The notes under the pieces: generated by a model
The model's input: only the letters and a program-made list of their open reading frames with translations
Told to the model about the DNA's origin: nothing
The model's database searches: none
Part shown: positions 33,228 to 41,542 of the stretch, piece after piece
How positions within the stretch are numbered: the first letter of the stretch is position 1
How the letters are laid out: every line of letters begins with the position of its first letter
Position numbers and translations under genes: made by a program
Assembly: GCA_963422285.2 (NCBI GenBank)
Contig: OY729419.2
Span: 1,612,001 to 1,676,000 of the forward strand
From: VXYL01 sp963422285
Lineage (GTDB): Bacteria; Pseudomonadota; Gammaproteobacteria; Pseudomonadales; Azotimanducaceae
Reading direction: 5' to 3'
DNA length: 64,000 bases

Positions 33228-35164
33228 GCGTCGTGTCAGAAACCGGAAGAAAAATGCAAACCAGAGGGTTCACGCTGTTGGTGGTGGTTCTCGCGGTCTC
33301 AGGGGGCGTGCTGGTCTATACACAGGTATTCCCATACGGCGCCCATCTGAACACCGACTCGTTCTCATACCTGTCGGCAGCGCGGAGCTTATTGTCGGGC
33401 GAAGGCTATCTTATATTCGGAGGGAGTGGGAGGACTGACCTGTGGCCTCCCATATACCCCGCGCTGCTCGCCTTGGCGAGCCTTGTTTCCGGAATGGACC
33501 CGCTGGCTGTCATCGACCCTTTCAACGCCATCATTTTCGGTCTGACGGTCCTCGTTCTCGGAAGATGGCTGAGCTGGCGCCTGGAGCATCGCCCCCTGAT
33601 GGTATGGGCATGTCTTGCGGCCCTGTTCATCGGGCCGGTGGTTTGGATCGCGACCCACGCACGATCAGAATCGCTCTTCATTTTGTTCACGACTCTGGCG
33701 CTGAGTAGTGCAGATAGATTTCTGAAGATATCCGGGGGAGGGGGGGGGCGATCACATTTACTTGCGGCAGCAGTGTGGACCGCGCTGGCGTGCCTGACCC
33801 GCTATGCGGGCGTCACGATCGTCGCCGCAGTCGTGCCACTGCTGTTGCTTCAGCGGTCGTATGGACTTCGGGCAAGGTTCGTGCATACGGCCATGTATGC
33901 AGTGGTTTCTGTGGCGCCGTTCGCCGCCTGGTTGGTGCGAAACCTTGTGACCACGGGAAATCTTGCGGGGCCGCGTGCTCCTTCGACGGTTTCCCTATGG
34001 GAGAATCTTGGGCGTCTGCTCGCAAATATATCTGAGTGGCCTCCGGTATGGATCTTGCTGACGATGGCAGCCGGCTATGTCTTCGTCCGTTGGGTGCGTC
34101 GGGAAGATGCGGGGATGGCCATCGGATTCCGCCCATCGGTGGTCGGGGCATTCACCTTCGTCTTCTTCGGCTTCATGCTCTGGACAACGACGACAGTTGC
34201 CATAGATCGTTTGGATCAACGACTGCTGTCTCCGGCGTTCATACCGTTGCTTGTGTGCTCCGCGCTGGCTGTGGATCGCTGGTGGTCCAGCTATCGCGAC
34301 GGACTACGATCGTCGAGACAGACCGCTGGCTTGCTCGGACAGTTACGAATGAGCTGGTGGCCTGCTATCGGCGTGGCAGTGTTGCTCAGCGCCTATGTGA
34401 TGGCCGAAGGTTCCCACGTGGTCTACAAGAGCCTGCTGAAATCGGGCCGGCCAGCTTCGATAGCCACGCGGCAAGGCATGCTCGAATCGCCGACGTTCCA
34501 GTATCTGCGAGCGCATCGACCTCTTGGCTTTGTCGTCTCCAACGCCAACAAGCCATGGTTTCATGGGGGCGCAGACATCTCTTCCGGGACAGAAGTCGTC
34601 CGGCTACCGAGACGCAAACAGGATCAGTTTGCGTTATTGCGAAGGGCGGATACCGTCGTCTGGTTTCACGATCTGTTTAGAGGCCGGCTCGACAATGCTC
34701 TCCCCTGGCTACGTGGATTGTCGATTCTGGAGAAAGTAGCCGAGCTCGATGATGGCGTCGTCTTCCAGGTCTTGGCCGACCATCGATCAGAAGCGTATGC
34801 CCTGCCCCGCGGACATCCTGTCATACGGGGCGATTTCGATGTCTATCTCGAGGAGACCGCACTGACCTACATCGCCGAGCCCTGCCCGCGCTCGGTCACG
34901 ATGCCCCGTTTCTTCTTCCATCTCTATCCGGTCGATAGAAACGACCTTCCGCCTGAGCGACAGGACCACGGCTTCGACACTCTCGATTTCCCCTTCGATC
35001 GATATGGCGTGTGGCTGAACGACAAGTGTTTGGTTCGCCGACCCCTGCCGAACTATGAGATTGCCTCCATCCGCATCGGCCAGTACATATCCGGCGAGGG
35101 CCGGATCTGGGAAGGCAGCTTCGACTTTGCGGAGCCGGCGGGCGACGAGGAAAGCTCGCAATGA
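33224..35164 (+). CDS. GT-C glycosyltransferase 1
   Basis: A 646-residue integral membrane protein with about 10-11 helices up to residue 410, then a periplasmic part. The catalytic Asp candidate of GT-C enzymes is in HLNTDSFSYLSAARSLLSGE (D45), with WPPIYPALLALASLVSG next. Residues about 535-640 carry the module shared by all four transferases of this operon: IRGDFDVYLEETALTYIAEP, FFFHLYPVDRNDLPPERQDH, NYEIASIRIGQYISGEGRIW. The start is GTG, overlapping the dprE1 stop by 4 bases. It probably transfers a sugar from a lipid-phosphate donor; arabinose is inferred from the operon. It is the most diverged of the four. Confidence 0.7.
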   Translation: MSVVSETGRKMQTRGFTLLVVVLAVSGGVLVYTQVFPYGAHLNTDSFSYLSAARSLLSGEGYLIFGGSGRTDLWPPIYPALLALASLVSGMDPLAVIDPFNAIIFGLTVLVLGRWLSWRLEHRPLMVWACLAALFIGPVVWIATHARSESLFILFTTLALSSADRFLKISGGGGGRSHLLAAAVWTALACLTRYAGVTIVAAVVPLLLLQRSYGLRARFVHTAMYAVVSVAPFAAWLVRNLVTTGNLAGPRAPSTVSLWENLGRLLANISEWPPVWILLTMAAGYVFVRWVRREDAGMAIGFRPSVVGAFTFVFFGFMLWTTTTVAIDRLDQRLLSPAFIPLLVCSALAVDRWWSSYRDGLRSSRQTAGLLGQLRMSWWPAIGVAVLLSAYVMAEGSHVVYKSLLKSGRPASIATRQGMLESPTFQYLRAHRPLGFVVSNANKPWFHGGADISSGTEVVRLPRRKQDQFALLRRADTVVWFHDLFRGRLDNALPWLRGLSILEKVAELDDGVVFQVLADHRSEAYALPRGHPVIRGDFDVYLEETALTYIAEPCPRSVTMPRFFFHLYPVDRNDLPPERQDHGFDTLDFPFDRYGVWLNDKCLVRRPLPNYEIASIRIGQYISGEGRIWEGSFDFAEPAGDEESSQ

Positions 35165-37581
35165 CCGGCGAAGGAAAAACGGCGCTGGGATCCGGCACCA
35201 CGCATATCGGATGCGCCATCGCGCGCCGGCTGACAAGCAAGCGGTGGCGTGCGTTCGCCGCCCGCCGTGTGGATTTGACCATGACCGCCCCGCTACGCAA
35301 CGCGCTGTTCGTCCTGTTCATCGGTGGCATCCTGGCCTACGGGGCCGGGTTCGCCTGCTACCTGCTCGCCCGCTTCGATCTCGTCAACCTGCTCGGCGAT
35401 GTGAATATCGACGACTCTTTCTACTACTTCCAGATCGCCAGGAACCTGGCGGAAGGTAAGTTCTCCACTTTCGACGGTGGCATCAGCCGCACCAACGGCT
35501 ATCACCCCGTCTGGATGCTGCTTGTCACGCCGTTCTACTGGGTGTTCGACAAGGAAGCGGCGCTGTTCGCCATCAAGGCCTTCGAGATCATGCTGATCGC
35601 CGGTGGCGTTGTCTTCATCGTCGTAGCGGCGCGGTTGGCGCGCCTGCCTTGGGTGCTGCTGTTCGCCGCGTTGCCGGTGTTATATCAAAGTCGCGGTACC
35701 TGGATGGGGATGGAGGCATCCGCGGGGCTGTTCATGCTGGGTTTGTTGTTTCTGGCCCTGTGCCTGTACGCGCGCAATCCGGTACGCTGGCGCTGGGCGC
35801 TGGCCACGCTTGCCTTCGCCCTGCCGTGGGTGCGTCTGGAGTACATCGCCATATCCCTGGCGACCACCGGCGCGCTGTACGTTATCGAATGGTCTTGGCG
35901 GGAGCGGTCGTTCGGCACATCCCGGAGAGAGCGGGTCCGTTCCGTATTGGCGGCCGATGCCGTCATTCCATTGCTCGGTGCTCTCGCCGGCATCCTGGTC
36001 TATTTCGCCTACAACTGGCTTGTCTTCGGCGGCATGCTGCCGGTAAGCGGCGTGACCAAACACCTCTGGTCGCAAGTCCGGTGGGAACGTGAAGGCGGCT
36101 ACAGCCTGCCGCGGAACCTCCTGAACATCATGGAAATCCCGGTATTCAGCGGCGGCGCGCTGGCGATGGTGCTGGCGTCCTGCGCCTTCCTCCCGCTGCT
36201 TTGGTGGCTTGTCCGCCGTGCACGCAGGCGGGACGACTGGCTGCTGTTGGTTTTTCTGGTGGGCGTGTTCGGCGTGGCGGCGGGCCATCTGGCCAAGTTC
36301 GCGCAGACCGTACTTGTCGTGCATCCTGCCTTCGCGGGCTACAGTTGGTATTTCGTCCCGGCCTATCTGACACTGGCGCTGTTCGTGCCTGTCGGATGTT
36401 ACGTGGCGATCCGCCTGGTTCTTCTCTTTGTCAGTCCCAAAACGCGCCGCGTCGCCGTGCTCCTGAGCCGGGGGATCATCGGCGTCGGCATAGCCATCCT
36501 GTTCATCAGGACAGACTTCACTCATCCATTCCGGTACGTAGACCACGCCAACCCGAACAGCTGGAAGTTATTCTCCTACTTAAGCGCGCAGGTCATGAAC
36601 CGCACTCTTCCCGAAGGCAGCGTGGTCGGGTCGTGGGACGCCGGCGTCGTCGGTTACTTCTCACGCTTTCCGGTGGTGAATCTCGATGGTCTGGTCAACT
36701 CGTACGAGTATCTGCACGGATACCGTGACGCGGGTCGGAAAACAGGATGGACATACAAAAACAAACATGCAAACGCCGAATCGCCGTTCGAAAAGTTCGG
36801 CATCACGCACTTCGCCAATATAGAGCCTATCGATAGGAAGATCGATGCGTCGATATATGAGAGCGCGTTAATTGCAGGTGCCCGCACGAAGAACAAGAAG
36901 GAGGTATCGTTTCGAGTTTGGTCCGCTGCGCCACTGGGCGATTTTGACGCCGCTGCCTGGTTTTGGGAAAAAATGGAGCCTCACTTCGACTACCGGTCGG
37001 GTGATGCCGGGCTTATCGTAAACGGCCGGACGGTGCAGGCGTTCGCCAGGAAATGTCCATCGGACGAGGAGATCGTGTGGTCCTGGAATGGGTCGGAAGG
37101 CAAGGCGTTCGTCGGCCCCTCGGGGCGGTGGAGGAATACGCAAACCGGGTTATGCGTAGCCGCCGCAGTGCTGCCCCACACCTCAGATCCCCCGATGCGG
37201 CTTGAGCCAATGACAGCGAGCGATTACCTGGCGGAGCTGATCAAGGATCGCCAACCGGTCATCCGCTCGAATTATGACGTGTATCTTGTCGACGACAGCC
37301 TCCTCTACGTCAGGTATCAGTGCGAGGCGGCGGACACCCAGGCGCGCTTCTTCCTGCATGTCACGCCCGCCCGCCGGTTTGATTTATCCGTCCGGCACTG
37401 GTCGTATGGCTACGACAACCTGAACTTCGATTTCAAGGACCGTGGTGTCGTCTTCGACGGCAAGTGCATGGCGGTGCGCGATGCGCCGGACTACGCCATT
37501 GCCGGTATTCATACCGGACAATTCACGTCGGCGGGGCGCGTTTGGCAGGGGGAATATCACCGTGATGCGTCGCATCGATAA
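35161..37581 (+). CDS. GT-C glycosyltransferase 2
   Basis: An 806-residue membrane glycosyltransferase. GT-C Asp-Asp is in VNIDDSFYYFQIARNLAEGK (84-85), with GGISRTNGYHPVWMLLVTPF after it. About 11 helices reach residue 450; a periplasmic part follows and the shared C-terminal module ends it (VIRSNYDVYLVDDSLLYVRY, FFLHVTPARRFDLSVRH, YAIAGIHTGQFTSAGRVWQG). Its first 24 residues, MTGEGKTALGSGTTHIGCAI onward, are unlike glycosyltransferase sequence and match the start of DprE2, so the gene seems to have been joined to a dprE2 5' fragment. Bases 35238-36362 are almost identical to transferase 4. It overlaps its upstream neighbour by 4 bases. Confidence 0.75.
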   Translation: MTGEGKTALGSGTTHIGCAIARRLTSKRWRAFAARRVDLTMTAPLRNALFVLFIGGILAYGAGFACYLLARFDLVNLLGDVNIDDSFYYFQIARNLAEGKFSTFDGGISRTNGYHPVWMLLVTPFYWVFDKEAALFAIKAFEIMLIAGGVVFIVVAARLARLPWVLLFAALPVLYQSRGTWMGMEASAGLFMLGLLFLALCLYARNPVRWRWALATLAFALPWVRLEYIAISLATTGALYVIEWSWRERSFGTSRRERVRSVLAADAVIPLLGALAGILVYFAYNWLVFGGMLPVSGVTKHLWSQVRWEREGGYSLPRNLLNIMEIPVFSGGALAMVLASCAFLPLLWWLVRRARRRDDWLLLVFLVGVFGVAAGHLAKFAQTVLVVHPAFAGYSWYFVPAYLTLALFVPVGCYVAIRLVLLFVSPKTRRVAVLLSRGIIGVGIAILFIRTDFTHPFRYVDHANPNSWKLFSYLSAQVMNRTLPEGSVVGSWDAGVVGYFSRFPVVNLDGLVNSYEYLHGYRDAGRKTGWTYKNKHANAESPFEKFGITHFANIEPIDRKIDASIYESALIAGARTKNKKEVSFRVWSAAPLGDFDAAAWFWEKMEPHFDYRSGDAGLIVNGRTVQAFARKCPSDEEIVWSWNGSEGKAFVGPSGRWRNTQTGLCVAAAVLPHTSDPPMRLEPMTASDYLAELIKDRQPVIRSNYDVYLVDDSLLYVRYQCEAADTQARFFLHVTPARRFDLSVRHWSYGYDNLNFDFKDRGVVFDGKCMAVRDAPDYAIAGIHTGQFTSAGRVWQGEYHRDASHR
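35238..36362 (+). repeat. 1.1-kb duplicated glycosyltransferase block, copy 1
   Basis: This segment recurs at 41605-42729 at a constant offset of 6,367 bases with no gaps. Long stretches are identical; differences cluster between about 35690 and 35950. Divergence rises abruptly at the right end. It covers membrane helices 1-10 of transferases 2 and 4. This pattern points to recent duplication or gene conversion, not old paralogy. Confidence 0.9.
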
Positions 37582-39724
37582 CATGATGACGGAGTGGTCG
37601 ACCGGGCTGCAAAGGTCGCCAATATTCCTGATATCGCTCTGCCTGCCATGGCTGGTTCTGCTTGGATGGCTCGCCGCTGTCGCATGGTTCCTGTGCGATG
37701 ACGCCTTCATCAGCTTCCGCCACGTCCGCAACCTGCTGGAAGGCCACGGCCTGGTCTTCAATCCCGGCGAGTACGTCGAGGGCTACACCAACTTCCTGTG
37801 GGTGCTGGAGTTGGCGGCGATATGGAGACTGTCGGGCATCCCACCGGAACAGGCGGCAACCTGGCTGTCCGTCGTCTGCATCGTCGGGACTATCGCGGCG
37901 ATGCTGTGGTGGGTCATGCGCCTGCCGGGGGTGCGCCATCGTGGTCTGGTCGCGTGGATGGCCCTCGGTTTGCTGTGCTCCAGCGCCACCTTCGCGGTGT
38001 GGACCTCCGGCGGTGGGCTGGAAACGCGGCAGTTCACCTTCTTCACCGTCCTGGCCGTGGTTTGCCTGAGCCTGTATCGTGACCGTCGTCGGGGTTTGGC
38101 GATAGCTTCACTGAACCTGGCGCTGGCTGCCTACACCCGGCCCGAAGGGCTGTTGATCGGCGCCCTGTGCATCGGCTGGTTCGTGGTTCAGTTGATGGTG
38201 GACGCCTTGCCTGAGCGGCCGGCAGGCGAACGTCTCCGGCCGGATTGGCGGCGCTTGGCGTGGCTGGCGATGCCCTTCGCAGCGCTGGTTGCCGCCCACT
38301 ACCTGTTCCGCTATGGCTACTATGGCGAGTGGCTACCCAACACCTACTACGCCAAGCACGTGCGACCCTGGTACGAGTCCGGGTTCCGCCACCTGTGGGC
38401 AGCGGCGTTGGAGACCGGCCTGTACCTGCTGCTCCCTCTGGCCGCCGTCGCCATGCGGCATCATTGGCGCTCGCGCCGCGACGGAACCTTCGCGCTGGTC
38501 CTACTCCTGGTCGGCGTCCACCTAGCCTATGTGATGCGGGTCGGCGGCGATCACTTCGAGTACCGTCCGCTGGACTTCTACTGGCCGCTGCTGGCCGTCC
38601 CCGCCGCTCTGGGCATCGTCCATCTCGGCTCGCGCCTTGCCGCCCGGCGTTGGCGGCCTCCCGCGTTGGGCTGGATGGGCGCTCGAACCCTCGCGGTCGC
38701 TCTCTTCGTGCCGGTGCTGTTCTACACCAGCGCCATTCAGGGCACGCTGCTGTTCGCGTGCGCCGCGATCCGCGAACGCATCTCCAATCTCTATATAGAA
38801 CTCGACCACGACAATGCCGGGTGGCTGCTTGCCGCGCCCGCAATGCCGATGCTGGTCGCCATCTCCAACGACCTGCGTCGCCTCTCTGCCCCACAGCTCG
38901 TCGCTTCACCCTTCACGGAGCACCGCGAGTTCGCCCGCCAGCAACTACAAAGCTGGAACGCCTACGAGAACATGCAGCGAGGCGTGATCCCCGATGACGC
39001 GCTAATGGTTGGCGGTGCGCTCGGTATCCGCTTCTATTATCTTCCCGATCTGAAGGTCATCGATAGACATGGCTTGGCCGATGCCACGGTGGCCCGCAAC
39101 CCGGTCACCAGACCCAATCGCGAACGTGTCATCGCCCATGATCGTTGGCCACCGCCTGGATATATCGAAGAGCGCGGAGTCAACTTCACCATACGTCCTC
39201 CCGAATCCAGCGTATCCGCAGCACTCGTCCGCGCGCGCTACGCCGTGAAGGTCGGTGCCGATCTGTGGATGCCCTTCGATTCCCCGGACGAACAGCGGGT
39301 GCTCGAGCGTTTTGGCGACCGCGACCTGCGTAAGCGAGAGGAAAATGCGCCAAGGTTGCGACCGCCCGGACTCGAACCGGTGATCCGCTCGAACTTCGAC
39401 GTCTATTTCACCGGGAAGTCGCTCGTCTACGAAAAGCAGTCGTGCCGCTATCCGACAGATGTCGAGGCACCCTTCTTCGTGCATGTGTTCCCGATGGACC
39501 GCAACGACCTGCCCGATCGCCGCAGGCAGTCCCAATTCGACAATCTCGATTTCAGATTTCAAAGCATCGGCCAGGAAGTCGGGGGAACATGCTTCGCCAT
39601 CAGGCATCTGCCGAAATACCCCATCGCCACCATCCGCACCGGGCAGTACACCGGCGGGGGACGGGTCTGGGAAGGCAGCTTCGATATTGCCGGGCAGGCG
39701 CACGGCGGGGAGATTGCGCCATGA
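37565..39724 (+). CDS. GT-C glycosyltransferase 3, AftB-like
   Basis: A 719-residue membrane glycosyltransferase. The catalytic motif FLCDDAFISFRHVRNLLEGH (Asp45-Asp46) followed by GLVFNPGEYVEGYTNFLWVL closely resembles mycobacterial AftB and related enzymes that use decaprenylphosphoryl arabinose, making it the best candidate arabinofuranosyltransferase here. About 10 helices are followed by a periplasmic domain (from about 430) and the shared module (VIRSNFDVYFTGKSLVYEKQ, FFVHVFPMDRNDLPDRRRQS, YPIATIRTGQYTGGGRVWEG). The start at 37565 (or the GTG one codon earlier) is favoured by GGGGGA upstream and lies inside the end of transferase 2. The last 261 bases repeat in transferase 4. Confidence 0.78.
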   Translation: MRRIDNMMTEWSTGLQRSPIFLISLCLPWLVLLGWLAAVAWFLCDDAFISFRHVRNLLEGHGLVFNPGEYVEGYTNFLWVLELAAIWRLSGIPPEQAATWLSVVCIVGTIAAMLWWVMRLPGVRHRGLVAWMALGLLCSSATFAVWTSGGGLETRQFTFFTVLAVVCLSLYRDRRRGLAIASLNLALAAYTRPEGLLIGALCIGWFVVQLMVDALPERPAGERLRPDWRRLAWLAMPFAALVAAHYLFRYGYYGEWLPNTYYAKHVRPWYESGFRHLWAAALETGLYLLLPLAAVAMRHHWRSRRDGTFALVLLLVGVHLAYVMRVGGDHFEYRPLDFYWPLLAVPAALGIVHLGSRLAARRWRPPALGWMGARTLAVALFVPVLFYTSAIQGTLLFACAAIRERISNLYIELDHDNAGWLLAAPAMPMLVAISNDLRRLSAPQLVASPFTEHREFARQQLQSWNAYENMQRGVIPDDALMVGGALGIRFYYLPDLKVIDRHGLADATVARNPVTRPNRERVIAHDRWPPPGYIEERGVNFTIRPPESSVSAALVRARYAVKVGADLWMPFDSPDEQRVLERFGDRDLRKREENAPRLRPPGLEPVIRSNFDVYFTGKSLVYEKQSCRYPTDVEAPFFVHVFPMDRNDLPDRRRQSQFDNLDFRFQSIGQEVGGTCFAIRHLPKYPIATIRTGQYTGGGRVWEGSFDIAGQAHGGEIAP

Positions 39725-39786
39725 CAGACAGGTGCGAAACGGCGCTGGTGCTCGGCGCCACGTCGGATATCGGCCGTGCCATCGCG
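39464..39786 (+). repeat. 323-bp direct repeat, copy 1
   Basis: The segment holds the last 261 bases of transferase 3 and the first about 65 bases of a dprE2 copy. It recurs in the same orientation at 43703-44025, offset 4,239, without gaps. The glycosyltransferase part is nearly identical; the dprE2 part is more diverged. The two copies bracket the segment with the GMC oxidoreductase, its partner and most of transferase 4. Recombination between them would restore transferase 3 directly upstream of full-length dprE2. Confidence 0.88.
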
Positions 39787-39792
39787 TTGTGA
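39721..39792 (+). pseudogene. Truncated dprE2 5' fragment
   Basis: Only 23 codons remain: MTDRCETALVLGATSDIGRA, then IAL and a stop. It matches the first 22 codons of the intact dprE2 at 43960 (MSDRHKTALVMGATSDIGRA), including the Rossmann GATSDIG motif. Its ATG overlaps the transferase 3 stop exactly as the intact gene overlaps transferase 4. It is a scar of the event that placed new genes here. Confidence 0.85.
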
Positions 39793-39821
39793 AGGATGCA
39801 AGAGTACCGGGAGAATTGTAG

Positions 39822-41171
39822 ATGGAAATTGGATTGCGCGACCTGCGACCGTCCTATGACCTGATCGTCATAGGCTCAGGTCCGGCCGGATTGACTCTGG
39901 CGCACAAATACGAAGAACGTACCGGCAATAGCGTCCTGATTCTGGAAAGCGGCGGTCGCTCGGAAACCGGCAGCGACAATGCACGAGAATTATCCCTGGT
40001 GGATGCGACTGGCGATTTGTCCGCAACCAGTTACGCTTTTCACAATCAGCGGGTCTTCGGCGGCACCTCCACCGTTTGGAATGGCTGGTGTCAGGTTCTG
40101 GAAAAACGCGCCTTCCTGAATGACGAATGGCCTTTTCCTTATGACGACCTCTATGTGTATTATCCGCAAGCCGCCGACATCCTGGATGTGCCGGAGGCAG
40201 TCCACAGAAATCCGGAAACACCCTTCCCCGACAATGCCAACGTTATCTACAGGCCATACTATTTCAGCCCGCCGACGCGCTTTAACGTTGCGTTCGACGA
40301 ATGGGTAAGCAGCAACGCGAATGTTGACGTACTATTCAATCATTCGGTAACGAGAATCAACATCAGGGGGGACGCTGCCTCAAGTGTTGCCCTGCTGGAA
40401 TCATCCGAAAACCGATCGACTTCGGCAGAGGCGTTCGGAAATAAAATTGCGCTCGCGGCCGGCGGCGTCCAGAATGCCCGCTTGCTGCAACTTTCCCTGC
40501 CCAAGGACAATAAACTCCCTGTTGGGCAGTACTTTTGCGAGCATCCGCATCTGTATGAATACGTTGACTTGGTGCTGGATGAACTGAAGCTCCAACAGGT
40601 GAAGGACAAATACACGCCAAAGATCGTTCACGCCATTGCATTGTCGTCCGAGTTCTGCAACGAACATTCTTTGGCGTCCGCGACTTTCCAGGTACGCCAT
40701 ACTGAAAGTACCACGCACAATATTCTCGGCCGCGGCAGGCGTACTATTGCCGGGCGTACACATGTTCGGGCCGAAATGGCGTCGCTTGGGCAAAACCGAA
40801 TCACGCTGTCCGATAGTCGTCGGGACTTCCTGAACCAACCCGTCGCCCATGTCGGGTTGAAGTTCAATCCCCGGGAGATACGCGCTGCCTGCGACCATCT
40901 CAACGCGGAGCTGGTGCGTTCCGGACTTGGCCGAATGGGTATTCGGCCTGAGAAATTCAACATCGCAGGAGGAGGACACATGATGGGATCGACACGAATG
41001 GGCGACGATCCGGGCAATTCGGTCACCGACGCCCAGGGCCGCGTACATGGAATGGAGAATCTGTATGTTGCGGGGTCTTCGTTGTTCCCGTCGGCGGCAG
41101 CGGCCAACCCGACGCTTACTATTGTAGCCCTGTCTCTGCGCCTGGCTGACTACCTGAGCAGGAGACAATAA
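39822..41171 (+). CDS. GMC-family FAD oxidoreductase
   Basis: A 449-residue sugar or alcohol dehydrogenase of the GMC superfamily. The dinucleotide-binding motif is YDLIVIGSGPAGLTLAHKYE; FGGTSTVWNGWC is the FAD-contact loop; the C-terminal signature has GGGHMMGSTRMGDDPGNSVT (catalytic His), VAGSSLFPSAAAANPTLTIV (second active residue is Asn). It has no signal peptide. Base composition is visibly AT-richer than the flanking glycosyltransferase genes, suggesting a different source. The closest functional analogy is the large subunit of membrane-bound fructose or gluconate dehydrogenases, whose small subunit carries the export signal, as the next gene appears to do. The substrate may be a sugar of the surface glycan. 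Confidence 0.8.
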   Translation: MEIGLRDLRPSYDLIVIGSGPAGLTLAHKYEERTGNSVLILESGGRSETGSDNARELSLVDATGDLSATSYAFHNQRVFGGTSTVWNGWCQVLEKRAFLNDEWPFPYDDLYVYYPQAADILDVPEAVHRNPETPFPDNANVIYRPYYFSPPTRFNVAFDEWVSSNANVDVLFNHSVTRINIRGDAASSVALLESSENRSTSAEAFGNKIALAAGGVQNARLLQLSLPKDNKLPVGQYFCEHPHLYEYVDLVLDELKLQQVKDKYTPKIVHAIALSSEFCNEHSLASATFQVRHTESTTHNILGRGRRTIAGRTHVRAEMASLGQNRITLSDSRRDFLNQPVAHVGLKFNPREIRAACDHLNAELVRSGLGRMGIRPEKFNIAGGGHMMGSTRMGDDPGNSVTDAQGRVHGMENLYVAGSSLFPSAAAANPTLTIVALSLRLADYLSRRQ

Positions 41172-41172
41172 C

Positions 41173-41535
41173 ATGCAACGGCGCGGTTTTCTCTTGAGTA
41201 TCGGCCTCTTAGTCGCGGCATTGATTGGCGGCGGCAGATGGTTATTCGGCAACCGCTTCCACTGTCGAACCGACATTTCGTATGCGGAACTTCCGCAACA
41301 CCTACAAGCTCTCTCGAATCAGAATTTCGCCAGCGCATTTTCCAATCTGTCAACGGACGAGATCATCAAGGAATTGTGCGACAGAGACGTCTACGACGCC
41401 GATGGGTTCCATATCCAACGAGTCCGCGATAACGCGGTTGACGAACCTCTGAGAGAATTTGCCAAATTCTCCTACACCGAATCCGAGCTTCTGCTGTATG
41501 CCATGGTCGCGCGTCTGCATGCGCAAGGCGGATAG
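41173..41535 (+). CDS. Small Tat-signal partner of the GMC oxidoreductase
   Basis: A 120-residue protein starting MQRRGFLLSIGLLVAALIGG, a twin-arginine signal (RRGFLL) with a hydrophobic stretch and FGNRF as a possible end. The remainder (SYAELPQHLQALSNQNFASA, LSTDEIIKELCDRDVYDADG, FAKFSYTESELLLYAMVARL) is helical and resembles small subunits of FAD sugar dehydrogenases (gluconate 2-dehydrogenase subunit 3 type). It probably escorts the signal-less GMC subunit through Tat. It follows the GMC gene by 1 base and shares its lower GC content. Confidence 0.6.
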   Translation: MQRRGFLLSIGLLVAALIGGGRWLFGNRFHCRTDISYAELPQHLQALSNQNFASAFSNLSTDEIIKELCDRDVYDADGFHIQRVRDNAVDEPLREFAKFSYTESELLLYAMVARLHAQGG

Positions 41536-41542
41536 GGGCAAT

